Positions 37,303 through 48,935 of a stretch of DNA of 64,000 nt are shown here, one piece after another (positions within the stretch are counted from its first letter, which is position 1; each line of letters starts with the position of its first letter). The notes below the pieces were generated by a model. The model ran no database searches, had not been told where the DNA came from, and saw only the letters and a program-made list of their open reading frames with translations. Origin of the DNA: Clytia hemisphaerica (lineage: Eukaryota > Cnidaria > Hydrozoa > Leptothecata > Clytiidae); NCBI GenBank assembly GCA_902728285.1, contig CACVBU010000391.1, positions 248,001 to 312,000 of the forward strand, read 5' to 3'. A program made the translations under genes and the position numbers.

Positions 37303-37690
37303 GAAAATAGTTGAATAAGCGGGGGGTTGGAAAAAATCTCAAAACTTAATAAGCGGGGGGGGTTGGAATAAAAATGTCCTGGGTGGCAAATAGACCTTTT
37401 TTCAAAGAGGACGTCCTGTTGAATAATTATGTAGTCCAGCAGAAAAAAAGTGATAAAGCCATGCATAATTACTGTATCATGCATATTGTAATAATTATGC
37501 ATGGTTTTATCACTTTTTTTCTGCTGGACTACATAATTATTCAACAGGGTGGCCTCTTTGAAAAAAGGTCTATTTTTTAAAAGGAGGCTAATACAGCAGA
37601 ATTGGGACAAAAAAGGGAACTTTCAAAAACATTTTCTCAAAAATTAATAAGCGGGGGGGTTGGAATAAGAATGTCCTGGGTGGAAAACCC
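37303..37690. repeat. Three copies of an AATAAGCGGGGGGTTGGAA block flanking a palindrome
   Basis: The block occurs at about 37314, 37349 and 37647. The second and third copies extend into AATGTCCTGGGTGG (AAT-A versus AAT-G upstream of it). The palindrome 37388-37575 lies between copies two and three, as if it had inserted into, or mediated duplication of, this segment. Confidence 0.7.
37388..37575. mobile_element. Near-perfect 188-bp palindrome (foldback element)
   Basis: Left arm: AAATAGACCTTTTTTCAAAG, then GTTGAATAATTATGTAGTCC and GATAAAGCCATGCATAATTA. The right arm is its reverse complement with a few differences, arms of about 85-90 bases and a very short loop near 37480. Each strand gives a similar open frame, purely because of the symmetry. 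An RNA copy would form a long hairpin. Confidence 0.9.
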
Positions 37691-37975
37691 GGGGGGGGGG
37701 TACCAGGGTTGGTGAATGAGGGGTATGTGCGAGCAGGACCTCCAAAAACCGACCCTTAGAGAGACCAAATTTTAGTGAAAAAGTGACCCTTAGAGAGACT
37801 TTTTCGAAAATTTTTCTCTGATTTTCAAAAATTCCCTACCCTTAGTGAGACTTTAATGTAATTTTTTCTCTCAAAATCAAAATTTTTTTCTAAAAATCGT
37901 GAGTTTTCCCACCCTTAGAGAGACTACTCTGAAATTTCCTGATTTTTGCAACCCTTAGAGAGACTTTGAAAGGTA
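37690..37975 (+). repeat. Iterated ACCCTTAGAGAGACT element, copy B
   Basis: Opens with GGGGTACCAGGGTTGGTGAA and GGGGTATGTGCG, then has five copies of ACCCTTAGAGAGACT (37752, 37786, 37838, 37911, 37951). The first ends in C and the third reads TAGTGAG. Spacers of about 20-60 bases also align with copy A (18593-18840, opposite strand). Non-coding; class unknown. Confidence 0.85.
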
Positions 37976-38294
37976 AAAAACCAGACCCTTACCGTCTGCA
38001 CATCTCCAGCACCTATTTTTGCCTAAGTATCCCCCCCCGGGCTATTAGGTACCCGAGAGTAACGAAAATTAAAGGTTGTCTAGCCAATTTGGTTTCTGCA
38101 TTGTTATTCTCAGTCGAGTTCAGTTTGGATATACTCCGTAATCCGTAGGTTTGAACCTTCGTCATCTTAGGAATAATCCTGCATATACTTGCAATTACAT
38201 AAACGAATTTTGAAATTCTTGGGGACTTGTGTTGCTTGATGTTATCTGAGATAAAGCACTTTGAAATCTTTTGAGGACATCAATAATTATTTTA

Positions 38295-38718
38295 TCATTT
38301 TTGAAGGAAATATTTATCCGCATCTTTGCGGCTCTTGTTTGTGTCTAATATCGTTGGCAAAAATTTCTCCTCTATCAGTTTCTCTAGTGGTTTGATGTAT
38401 GTTTCTATACCCCGAACGGTACGTAGAAAATAAGTATACTTGTGTGTGTATTTCTCCGTGGCAAAATGCTGTGTAGGCAGCATGAGGTTGTGGCTTAGCG
38501 TACATACATAAAAATTTGATTTCATCACACCAGTTCTTCACTTTCTCTGTGGCGTACAACCCATTAAACTCATCACTCCCAACTGCTGCACCTAAGTGTC
38601 TTTGTCCTTCGTTTGCATATTTGATGTTTGTTATTCTAAAAATTAAGTTCAAAGTTGATATTTTTTCAGAAATGTCATCAACGTTTTTTTTTAAAGAGTC
38701 ATAGTGATAGAAAATCAT
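38295..38718 (-). pseudogene. Reverse-transcriptase fragment relic (frameshifted)
   Basis: The minus-strand frame from 38718 reads GQRHLGAAVGSDEFNGLYAT, EKVKNWCDEIKFLCMYAKPQ and PHAAYTAFCHGE. After a frameshift near 38460 it continues in another frame as HKYTYFLRTVRGIETYIKPL and EKLIEEKFLPTILD. This pattern matches the region after the polymerase core in retroelement proteins common in corals and sea anemones (from memory; not tested by search). The catalytic part upstream is not recognisable. A dead fragment. Confidence 0.65.
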
Positions 38719-39384
38719 AACGAAAAGATTTGTCTATTATTTCGATTCCATTAAAGTAGCATTACAAAGAAAATTTTCAACATCTGGAAGGTTTTAGATT
38801 TGGACTTTTACAAGACCACGTCAAGGTTTTGCATGGGGAGGCCTGGCAACCCAGCCCTCGTTTTTGGGGATTGGCGTGTCCCAACCAACAACAAAATATT
38901 TTTAGGGCAATGCGGAAGGTTAGTTGAACCCGACTTGGGATGCGGTACATCAGAGGCTGACTATCATTTCTCTCCGAATGGGAATTAGGTCCACTCCTCC
39001 TTTTTAAACTTTGGAGAGCGCGCAAATCCGCCTTCGGAATATCAGATAATAACAATTTGACCTCAGTTACAATCATGGTCGTAATATTTGAAGAAAAGGG
39101 AAATCCACCGGGAAGTTTTGAAACCACAATCGATTTGTAAGTGCTCTAATTTCTAAAGTAGGTTGGAAGGGTAGAGTTTTAACATGAGACTTAAGACCTT
39201 AGGATCTGAAGATCCAAAAGTAATATAGCCTGGAGGTCAATAAACCCGAGCCAAATTGAAATATCCGATTAAATTTGAGAGATGGACCAAAATCAACTTT
39301 CTCGCCCCGAACTCCAAATTTCGAAAAACGAGGAAGTAAGCTTAATTCTCAATAGATTTCGACCATGATTGTTAGCATCTGAGA

Positions 39385-42275
39385 CCCGGAATTCCCGAGT
39401 TATTTTGTCCATGTTAAAACAACTGAGTGACGAAAAAACGAGTTATCCCGAGTTATGACGTCATTTTTGGAATTTAGTGACGTCAGTTTTACATATCATA
39501 ACTTTACTAACATTCCTTTAACTTTCCGAGTTATTTTTCATTTTTAACCGGGAATTTTTTACCCTGAGTATCAGAGGTCAAGTTTTCAAAGAGAAAATAT
39601 TAACCTCTGAGGACAAGGTTGGGTTTTCTAATCGGAAGGCGCTGCATTGCAAAACGTTCGAAAATTGTCAATCGAATTTTGTTCCGCCTTTCATTTCTCA
39701 CAATTTTTCTGAAAAAGCAAATCAGACATGATCCGCAACCTCATCTAAGCCAAACGAAGCCAAACGGTGAAATATATCTACTTTGCGAGCGTTTTTCTAC
39801 AAGATCTTGTATTAAAAAAAAACTTTGTCTTCACAGCTCGAATTTATTCGCGCTGTGATACTCACGGTAGGAATTTTTGCCTTAGTAACTTTCTCGGACA
39901 GTTGAAATCAACATAAAAGGGGTTGCGGAACGACCGTTCCGTTTTCGCAAAGCGAAGAAATTTCGACACTAACAAATTATTTTTATAAGTCAATCTTTTA
40001 TTGATATATAATGTTTTCCAACTCGACTATTTCTTTTTTATAAGAATTTTATAAGAACAATACGAGGCTCAAAAATTAAATACGCCGGGTTTTGAGCAAT
40101 TCAAAAACAATTTCAGGCTCAAAGTGACAAAAAAGAACACACATGTTTCTTCTGCAATGGCTGAATGACTTACAACAAAGATATTACATTAGGCTTTTTT
40201 TGCGTGATGAAATTTTGTCTTTTAGTGAGTCTATTTTTGCGATATTGTGTGTTCGGCAAAAAGATGTTCCCAATGTTTCATTTATAAAATCAATCCAAAC
40301 CAGTCCAAACTAATTTTTTCAAGAACCTTGCCTTGCAGAATAAAATTAAAAAACTTCTATAATTCATATAAGTATATCTAAGTAATGCCATTACTATTTA
40401 TTAGGCGGTAATAATAACAAGCGTTATCTACAATCTCACGTCAAAGAGTTTATGAAAATATAAGTTGATTCGCCAGTAAAAAACACTTTTTTGTGAAAGA
40501 TATCTTGTTTGAAAAAAATATTCGAGCTAGCATCAAAAGTAACATATAGGTACTTTTATCATTTAAGTTGTCTTTTGGGCTAAAGTCATCATCAATCATG
40601 CTTTTGTTATCACTTTATCGTACAAATATAAATCGGCATTATTCTAATTAATGATGATCAAGCTCCAATGTTAAACAAAAATCTCTCGAGAGTCAGCGCT
40701 GCAGCAAGCGATAATGGAGGAATCAACAATCAATCAAGCCAAATCAAAATGATTCCATTATCGAAAAAATATTGAAGAAATCTTCAATGACGAAAATAGC
40801 AACTAGTAATTATCATTTTGATTCTGCTTTCCAGTACAGTCTTCTCTTTTGTCTCGTAAACATTGCACGGAATAACATGGAGCTGGCACAATTTATATTC
40901 AGCAGGATAGGACCACTTTATTATTCTCCATCAATCACAATCTGTTCATACAGTCATAATGCTATGTATATTTTGGTTTTATGCTGCTTCTTTGTTGTGC
41001 ACGTTCACCCACCAAAACTCTGAAACACTGCTGATTCAGCCAGTCGGCCGATCGGTAGTTATAAAAAAAGTCACCCATCACATCAATCAAGCTCCTTCAC
41101 CTGAATGAACCCTGAAGACAGAAGAGATGAAAATAATTATAGTTAGAGTAAAATGAAATAAACACACGACCCATATGAATAAAAATAAGCCTGTGGAAAG
41201 AAAACATGGCCATATGATATGCATGAAACACATATGACATGGCCGAGAAAAAAACATTTTGTTTTGTGAGATGAAATCCAATTTAATACAAAAAAGTCAA
41301 CACAAAGAAAAAGTACTAATGTAACATTCCAAAGGTAGTTGAAACTATAAAGGTGAAAAAAAATGAAGATTTACCTTTCAATGGGCCATAATCAGTCCAA
41401 AAGTTAATGCATGCACCTCAAAAACCAAAGAGATTCGTTGGTTTTCGGGAGACGATAATTACAAGGTCTCAAAAGAAGGTTGTCTATTGCTCATTCCGAC
41501 ATCGACTTTTAACCTGACTGAAATTCGAGCCGTTACTAGCAACCCTGCGGGGCCCAAGGCGCCGAGTATGCACCCGGCACAGTGACAAGCCGTTACTAGC
41601 AACCCTGACCCTACCTAACTGTTAGTTAATCAATTCCAAACAACAAAACCCCCGTAAAATTTAAAATGTCGGAATGAGCAGTAGACAACCTTCTTTTGAG
41701 ACCTTGTAATTATCCTTTTCCTGGTTTTCAGGGCCATCTTTGTTGTTTTGAAAATGAAACGCAGAAAAAAAGACTGGGCCCAGACATCTGGAAGAAGCGG
41801 GAAAAAAGCAAAGGAGATAAAGTTTTGGTACTATTACTATTATTTGTACAAAAGTTGCTATTTTCATAAAAGATCTTACATTATAATACTCAAAACATAG
41901 ATTATATTCTATTGAAATAAGTAATTTATGAAATAAATACTTCAAATAGTGCTAAACTAATTTTAACCCCATCCAACACGAAGCAAAGTCGATATTTCGC
42001 CATCCCACCGGCTCATTTTCAGAAATTTTCGTACATATACAGATTTTTTTACGCCACGCGCAGATCTAGAGAAAGGATGCTACACTCCCTATTCGGGCGC
42101 TTCGCGCCCTCAAAACGGTCGTTCCGCAAAAATGAAAAATAATTCGGAAAGTTAAAGGAAGCAAAATAAACCGAGTTATGATATGCTAAAATGACGTCTT
42201 AACTTGGGATAACTCGGCTTTTTCCTAACTCGGTTTTTTAGCTCGGAAAAAATAACTCGGAAATTCCGGTTCTCT
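39385..42275. mobile_element. Possible 2.9-kb non-autonomous DNA element with about 150-bp inverted ends
   Basis: The left end (39385-39545: CCGGAATTCCCGAGTTATTT, CGAGTTATCCCGAGTTATGA, CTTTAACTTTCCGAGTTATT) pairs in inverted orientation with 42125-42275. A second inverted pair, GTTGCGGAACGACCGTT (39921) and AACGGTCGTTCCGCAA (42115), lies further in. On the left the two pieces are about 375 bases apart; on the right they abut, so one side gained or lost sequence. No transposase inside. The hairpin 41454-41714 is nested in it. Confidence 0.5.
41454..41714. mobile_element. MITE with 49-bp near-identical inverted repeats
   Basis: GATAATTACAAGGTCTCAAA plus AGAAGGTTGTCTAT to CCGACAT (41454-41502) pairs with 41666-41714 at 48 of 49 positions. 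The interior of about 160 bp holds two copies of AGCCGTTACTAGCAACCCTG. No open frame. Confidence 0.9.
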
Positions 42276-42440
42276 CTAGCACAAACAGCAGCTTTAAATA
42301 TCTTTGGCCGTAACCAAAACAAATAATGGTAGACATCAGCAGTGCAAAAGAGCTTGATGCTCACACATCACACTAATATCCTATGATGTTCTTTCTTCCC
42401 TACAAAGGTTTGGTAAGTTTTCTTCTAGAATCTAAAGATT

Positions 42441-43176
42441 TTGATCTTCCATTTAATGGCAAAAGAAATAAATTTCAAATTTTTAGGGTTCTTTTTGTCT
42501 TTTTTTGAATTGGATTGGTTGGAAACTGTCATCGCCAAAGACTTTGCAAGAAAAGTGCATGGCGACAAAGTCAACATTAGTAGAGGCAAGGAAATCTGTG
42601 TTGACCTTACCAAAAACAGAGAAAAAAGTGATCAAAAAGAAAAATCCACTCTACCATCTTACCAGTGATGAATCCATAAAGGTACTAGAGGAGGAATATG
42701 TAACTAAAATGGAAAAAGAAGAAGAAAAACTGGCTAAAGCAAAGCTTAGGCCCGTGAAATGAAAACAAATCAACCAGCAAGCTAAAGCAAATCGGCCAAA
42801 AGCCAAAAGAAAGCCCAAAGAGGGAAAATCCAATAAAAACAAAGAAGCTGATGCAAATAAAACTGATGTTGATGAAAAAGAGGGCCAAAACGGAAAAAAA
42901 GACAAAATGCAAGGAAATCTAAAAAAGCCAAAACCGAAACCAAACAACTAGAGATTAGTAGTGACACTGAAAACGAGGAACAGAATGAATGTGTGAAATG
43001 TGGTGTGAATTGGAAAGGTGGAGAGAACGAACCTGAGTGGATTCAATGCGAAATGTGCAACCAATGGACTGATGGATGCATGAAAAATGCACTTTTATGG
43101 GGAAAAATTTGAAAAAAATGGCTCCTGGAGAAATTCATGGTTTTAACTTTTGTTGTGCGAGATGTATGATGGATTA
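42441..43176 (+). pseudogene. C-terminal relic of a transposase-like protein with a PHD finger tail
   Basis: The frame from 42505 encodes a lysine/glutamate-rich segment (SDESIKVLEEEYVTKMEKEE), has an in-frame stop at 42760, runs on to 42950, then shifts frame into ECVKCGVNWKGGENEPEWIQ, CEMCNQWTDGCMK, and shifts again into GFNFCCARCMMD with a TAA at 43174-43176. The Cys pairs CxxC, CxxC, C and CxxC are those of a PHD finger, with the usual His replaced by Asp. Tails like this end many pogo/Tigger-type transposases of cnidarians (family knowledge, not searched). The catalytic domain is not seen. Confidence 0.55.
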
Positions 43177-43179
43177 AAT

Positions 43180-44550
43180 TTTTTTTATTTGGGAGCTTCA
43201 GCCTCTTAAGGGCATGTAAAAATATCACTAGAAGAAGCGAAAGCAAATCAAAATTATAAACTTATCCCAAAATAAAGAAAATCCAATAGGCAAATACTCC
43301 CAACCAAGGATATCCCTTACCAGTGCGTCTCAAACCGCGATATTTCGAGAGCACGGAAGCGCGTCAAAACACCAGCTTTTTTAGAGTTTTGTCTCGTTTA
43401 CCCAAACGCTGCAATCCTGCGTAGGCTTTGGGCTCAAGACTAGAACCCCCAATACGAGACATTGGCCTGACCGAAAAAAAATCATCATCATCAATTTTGT
43501 TAATTGTCAGAGTCGTTTACTCACTGGAAATACGCAACTTTCTGAAGTTTCGTTTTTTTTCGGTTGTGCTTCATTTTAAAAATAACGAAGATGAAAAGTT
43601 ACCATCAATCCCGCGAGTAAAAGAAAGTACTCCGACTAGTCTATGAAAAGTGCGCTCGCGCGGCGAATAGAATATCTCGCAAATTAATATATGCATAAAA
43701 CTGACGAAATCCTTTCTTTTTTATGCTTAGGTGACGTCACCATCGATCCTGACTCGACAATGGAGAACCAAATTTGGCAATGTATAATTATTACGAGCGG
43801 CCGAGAAAGTTTGTGTGACGCAAAAATTGCGCGATAACGAAGCCCTAGAAGAACGCCCACTGAAAATTGAAACCAGGAATTTATTGAATATTTCACTAAT
43901 GAAGTATCAAACTTTTTGTTTTTTGTAATTATTATAAATTCATAATTTTTAAATACTATTTTTTGAATGTCAAAGGACAATTAAAGTGAATTTAAGCTGA
44001 TTGGGTGGATATTGGGCGGACGGGCGTTTTGCACGTGCCGAGATTGGAAATTAAATGAGAGTAAAGACGGGGGCGTCTTAGTATGTAATATTAATTCATT
44101 ATTCTTTTATTTTTATTTTTCGCGAATGAAAAATGAATTTTTGATTTTTGAATTAAGGAAATATAGTATAATATATTGTATTTGATTGTCAATGCCAAAA
44201 GATACTTACGAATAATCTGCTGTGTTGCTTCGCTATTTACCCCCGGATTGTTTTAGTAAGCACTTCGGTCACGTAAATAAAAACACGTGTATATGTTGAA
44301 CCCGACTGTGGACTGACCGCAATTGCAATTACATAAATTATTGTGGAAGGGAACGCTTGAGACGAATGTTTGGGAAATCAAAAAGACAACTTTTGTGAGA
44401 ATGTTGAGTTTTGTTTATATGGCTGTTTGTGTCGCACTGCTTACACAAAATTACTCTAAAATTCTTCTGAGAAATGGGAAAACTTGATTTTGTTAAATAC
44501 TTTCAAAAAACTTGAGCCTTTGCAATATTATTTTGAAATTAGAGGGGGGT
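43180..44550. other. No gene seen
   Basis: AT-rich with short frames. Around 43320-43370 a GC-rich stretch (GCGATATTTCGAGAGCACGG) may be a repeat fragment, since it contrasts sharply with the flanks, but no second copy was found in this window. Confidence 0.35.
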
Positions 44551-44551
44551 A

Positions 44552-45508
44552 CCCAGTGCACGAACGGCAAACTTATTTTTCTCTTTTCTGACTTACTTTT
44601 GGTTTTTACATAAATCCTTTTTGACCATCTCGTAATAACAAGCTTGAAGTCCTTCTTTCAGTTCGTTTTCACTTTATTTGAAAGCTTCTTCTTGGAACAA
44701 TAAGTTGTTAAAGCGAGCGCTATTCGGACCCAGTCCGCGAACGAGGAACCAGTGCGCGAACGATCTTTTGAAAGAAAAAATTAGAGCTCCGCTCGCAGGT
44801 AATACTTTAACTCTCTTCCGAGATGATACAGGGGTATTTGAACTTTTCAAAACCACGCGCTTTTTCACCAAAATAGCGTCTTTTTTATAAGAGCTTTAGC
44901 GTTTTACTAACCTGTTTCATTTTTGTAAATATTTTCTTGTCGTCCATTTTTTTTGTTTTCTTTTTCAAGTTTTGCTCATCGAAAAGCGCGGCAATGTAGT
45001 GTCTTCTTTTTTAATTGAGATCGCCAGCGCTTTCGAATGTTTTGACGTTGCAATGTCTTCATTTTGAATATGGTGTTCGGATCGTTCGCGGACTGGAACC
45101 TTTTTTATATCAACTACTGGTTATTTAATTACACTATGTTTCTATTGATTTTGAATTAATGAGCTAACATATTTCAATGAAATTTTGTGTGATGGAAGAT
45201 AACAGGTTTTTAAAAGAGGAAAGTCATTTTCAGAACTCTTCTTGCGCAAATTTTCTTATAAAAAACATTTTCTCTCGCGATCAGCCATATTTACAAAAAT
45301 CCCGAATTTCGGGATTTTTTACTTGGCCTCGTTCAAAATCGGTTTGGTGTTGTTCTAGTGCTCCGTTTATTTTAATTTTTGGAGAGATTGCAAGGAATAG
45401 TTTGAGGATTCTGCCTGCACAAAGGAAGTTCTATAGAAGTTTGTTTTTGGTTGTTTTTTTCAAGTTCAAAGATGCTCGTTCGTGCACTGGGGCTGTTCGT
45501 GCACTGGT
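44552..45508. mobile_element. Non-autonomous element with CCAGTGCACGAAC inverted ends
   Basis: CCCAGTGCACGAACGGCAAA at the left pairs with GGCTGTTCGTGCACTGG at the right edge. The motif is doubled at the right end (CGTTCGTGCACTGG at about 45478). Inner variants lie at about 44728-44766 (CCAGTCCGCGAACGA, CCAGTGCGCGAACGA), with the inverse at about 45080-45100. About 957 bp. The frame at 45177-45515 reads through the end repeats and is not a likely gene. Confidence 0.65.
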
Positions 45509-45782
45509 GATATGACTCTATTCATAACATTAAAAATATTTTTGTTTTTGTTATGTCATACTATCTTGTTGACTGTTAAGATGATGACAGAATATATTCC
45601 AATTTTATGATATTTTGAAGTTCAGTTTACATAGAAGATTATAAAGATGTAAATTCTTATTTTTTATAATTTTGCATCTAGGAAACATTGTTTTTGTAAA
45701 TGACCTAGATTTAAAAACATTACTTGTTAAACATATCAATATCTTTATCATTCTGAACAATCCATATGACCTTACCATCATT

Positions 45783-45938
45783 GACGTGCCCTCAAATTTC
45801 GACGTGCCCTCAAATTTCGACGTGCCCTCAAATTTCGACGTGCCCTCGATTTTCGACGTGCTCTCAAATTTCGACGTGCCCTCAAATTTTGATGTGCCCT
45901 CAAATTTCAACGTGCCCTTGAATTTTGACGTGCCCTAA
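45783..45938. repeat. Minisatellite, 18-bp unit, about 9 copies
   Basis: Units of GACGTGCCCTCAAATTTC with increasing substitutions to the right. Because 18 is a multiple of 3 and no unit holds a stop in the read frames, both strands stay open (VPSNFD and KFEGTS repeats). No splice or start context supports a real protein. Confidence 0.95.
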
Positions 45939-45944
45939 ATATTT

Positions 45945-48800
45945 TTTTTCTTGAACAAATCTGGTATTTTTATTGTTATTTCTTGTTTTTTTAAAAAAGA
46001 ATGTATGATTCTGTCAACTGCTCTAACTTGGGACGATCGGTTGAAACATGACATGGGACTGTTCAACTGTCGATATCTGGCCTGTTTTTTATTTCACTTT
46101 ACTGTTTAATCTCTTTGAAAACTAATTTATTTTGATAACTCCTCGCTCAATTCTATCAATCATACTTTCTGTCATAACATGTCACAATAACTTTCACTGA
46201 TGGGGCGCCCTTTTTAACTTTTTTGTTTTCATTCAAAATGATTGGACGCCGATTGGATAATTAGAGAACGCCCACCGCCTAACAGTCTATCGCTCTATGG
46301 GATTAACAAATAACAAGTATGTAAATTGCTGTGCAAACGCTCCATCGTTTCGCCACTAATTTGTTCTTGTGCGTTCCAGACACTCGCGTGTGTTCCACTG
46401 CACTAAGGATTTTTTTCATATTTCGATTTTAAAAGCCTACTCATTGCGAAACAGAAATCGTATATTTTTTAATACGCTGTTCATTAGCTCAAATCAAATG
46501 ACTTTGGAGGTTAGGTAAAATGGTGGCCAAATTGCCGTCCCATGTTTTGTCAGATAGTCCCAAGCCAAGTTCAGTTTACTAGCGTCCCGCCGAAATGCGT
46601 ATCAAAGATTAATGCTGCGAAAGTGCTATATCGTTTACTTGACTTGCAAGCAAAAAAATGCGCTTCAAAACTTCTACAGGGATTTGCAAAAAAAATAACC
46701 CAGCGCTTTTAAATTAAATTAACATTTTCAAAAACTATGAGAAATTGCCTAAAATTTGAGCCATAGATGAAAAAATTTAAGCCAAGCAAACCTTGAAAAC
46801 TAATTTGAAGATCAACTTCTCAAGAAAAAGATCTACAGTACGGGGGCGATTGAACACAATATTTTTACTTTAGCGTATAAACACATGCCTTAAAAATCGA
46901 AGCGCTGTCTTGGAAATAGAATGACAAAATTTGGTTTGTTCATATTATTCTGGATGCAAACAAAATTTTCCTTTGTTTTCTCCTTTTTAGTCCTGGTAAG
47001 GGTCCGAGGGTCGAAAGTTGGGCAGCACCCCTCTGTCAGCTTGCAACCCTAGTACCCCCCCCCCCGCAGGTCGGTCATTTTGTCTCATTTTAAGTTTTCA
47101 AGTTTTAGTTAATTGTCTTGGGGACTCGAACTTGATTCATGTAACTCTCATCCTTGTTGTTGCAAATGCAACCTGTAGATGACTGACTGATGTTGTTTTT
47201 TCTGAAAGCTTGATTTCCTAGTGTAGTGTGATTAACTGAAGTTAGAGCAGTTGACGGTAGCATATCAGCAAAAAATTGTCTGAACGTATTATTGCATTCC
47301 AATCAACAATCTGTGGCAAACCAGCACACAGCAGGCTGTACAGGTAAAGGGACCTCAGAATGTATATGTTTAATATACATCATCATCAATCGGTAAAGTA
47401 GCAAAAAAGTGGACAAGACCATGGTTTGAACTCAAGTTGTTTAAACCCAAGTTGTTTTTGTTTCTAGAGGGTGCCCTAAAATGGATGACAGATTGGGTGA
47501 AAAACATTTTTCCAGAAAAGAAGAGTCCCCTGCCCAGTTGGCGACCAGTTGGAGTCTAGTCTGCAACCAAATGTTTTTTAACCCAGAAATTCATACAAAA
47601 ACAAACCTCCGGAGAATTTCTTTTAGTAGTTATATTCCTTGGCCCTTACAGTACTGTGTAAAGAAATTCTAGAATTAAGAACGAGTGAATCAGAAAGATC
47701 CAACTTTAATAAGATTTTAATTATCATTTTGATTTTAGGTGAAATTTTAAACACATTAAATTTTGCGGTTGAGCTTATCCGCGAAATTCAAAAATTTCGC
47801 GGGGACTAGATTTCGCGGCTGCCACTATTGTGTGGCAATATTTTCACGATTTTGTATCTTTATACTGTCAAATCATGCATATTGGTTGTTGAATTACACA
47901 TTATTTGCGCTTTTTTGATGACAGTAACCATTCAAAAAGTATTTATTTGACATATTTTGAGTTTTGATTAGAAATATTTCGCGGATGAGGCCCTTCCAAA
48001 TTTCCATTGGGATTTAATTTTGCGGATTTTCGCAGATGACACTCAAATCCGCGAAATCCGCAAAATTTAATCCCCGCGAAAGTTTATCCCCATTTTAAAG
48101 TATACCTCCAAATTTCTAACATTTGAAATTTAATAACTTTTTCATTATGGTTAAAAATTAAATTTAAAAAACTATTTATAGATATAATTTGTCTTTGAAA
48201 TTAATTAGATTTTGAATTTAGATTTTTATAAATACTTAAAATCAAATTTTATTAGATTTGAAATATTTTTTGGGTTTGTAATGATGGCAGGCGGAAGCAC
48301 CCAAAAATAACCGTTTTTTTTTCTTCAAAAAACATACAAAACAGCTACATGTGGACAAAAAAGCTTTGTAAGAAAAAAATATTCAACTACCATTCATAAA
48401 AATACGTGCCCAAAACAATAAGTTTATGTTACAAAGCATTTCCATAAAAATTGCCCAACAGCTACAGTTTCCTTTGTTTGAAATATTGATAAAAAAGTTG
48501 ATGCAATCAGTTTTGAAATTTGACGTCCAGGCCAAAAAAAAAAGTAGTTTTGTTTGCGGAAATGCAGGTGACGAAAAAAAATCTCACCCGGGCGGCCGGA
48601 AAATTTTTTTTTTTTTCAATTTTCCTAGAAAAACTCTAATTGACGTGTACGAAAAAATAATCCAGGTTCGATGTCTCTTTACTTGAAAAAGCGAAATTTT
48701 AAGAAGAAGCTGTACTCTAAGGTAATTCTATTCACAACAACATAAAACAGGAAAGTAGAAAACATTTGTGACAGAAGATTTTCTTTTTCAAAACACAAGT
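45945..48800. other. Gene-poor stretch with repeat remnants
   Basis: Near 46990-47065 a decayed relative of the iterated ACCCTTAGAGAGACT family ends in CAACCCTAGTACCCCCCC, as in copy A. At 47760-48090 there are recurrent CCGCGAAAT / ATTTCGCGG / GATTTAATTTTGCGG motifs in both orientations, related to those at 19020-19150 and 9290-9350. No conserved protein. Confidence 0.5.
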
Positions 48801-48809
48801 GACATACGT

Positions 48810-48935
48810 AAATCTTTGAATACAATCGTTAAATGGATCATAGAATCGTAAAATGGAAAATAAACTCTTTATAAATCTTTGAATACAATCGTTAAATGGA
48901 TCGTAAAATCGTAAAATGGAAAATAAACTCTTTAT
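48810..48935. repeat. Tandem duplication, 63-bp unit, 2 copies
   Basis: AAATCTTTGAATACAATCGT through GGAAAATAAACTCTTTAT occurs twice in a row with one or two changes (ATCATAGAATCG versus ATCGTAAAATCG). A recent local duplication. Confidence 0.95.

Noticed and set aside
37374-37610. Overlapping similar proteins on both strands
   Set aside because: Explained fully by the palindrome: each strand reads nearly the same sequence.
42651-42967. Minus-strand hydrophobic, Phe-rich frames suggesting membrane proteins
   Set aside because: They are the reverse complement of the lysine-rich transposase relic; AAA/GAA codons read backwards give Phe and Leu.
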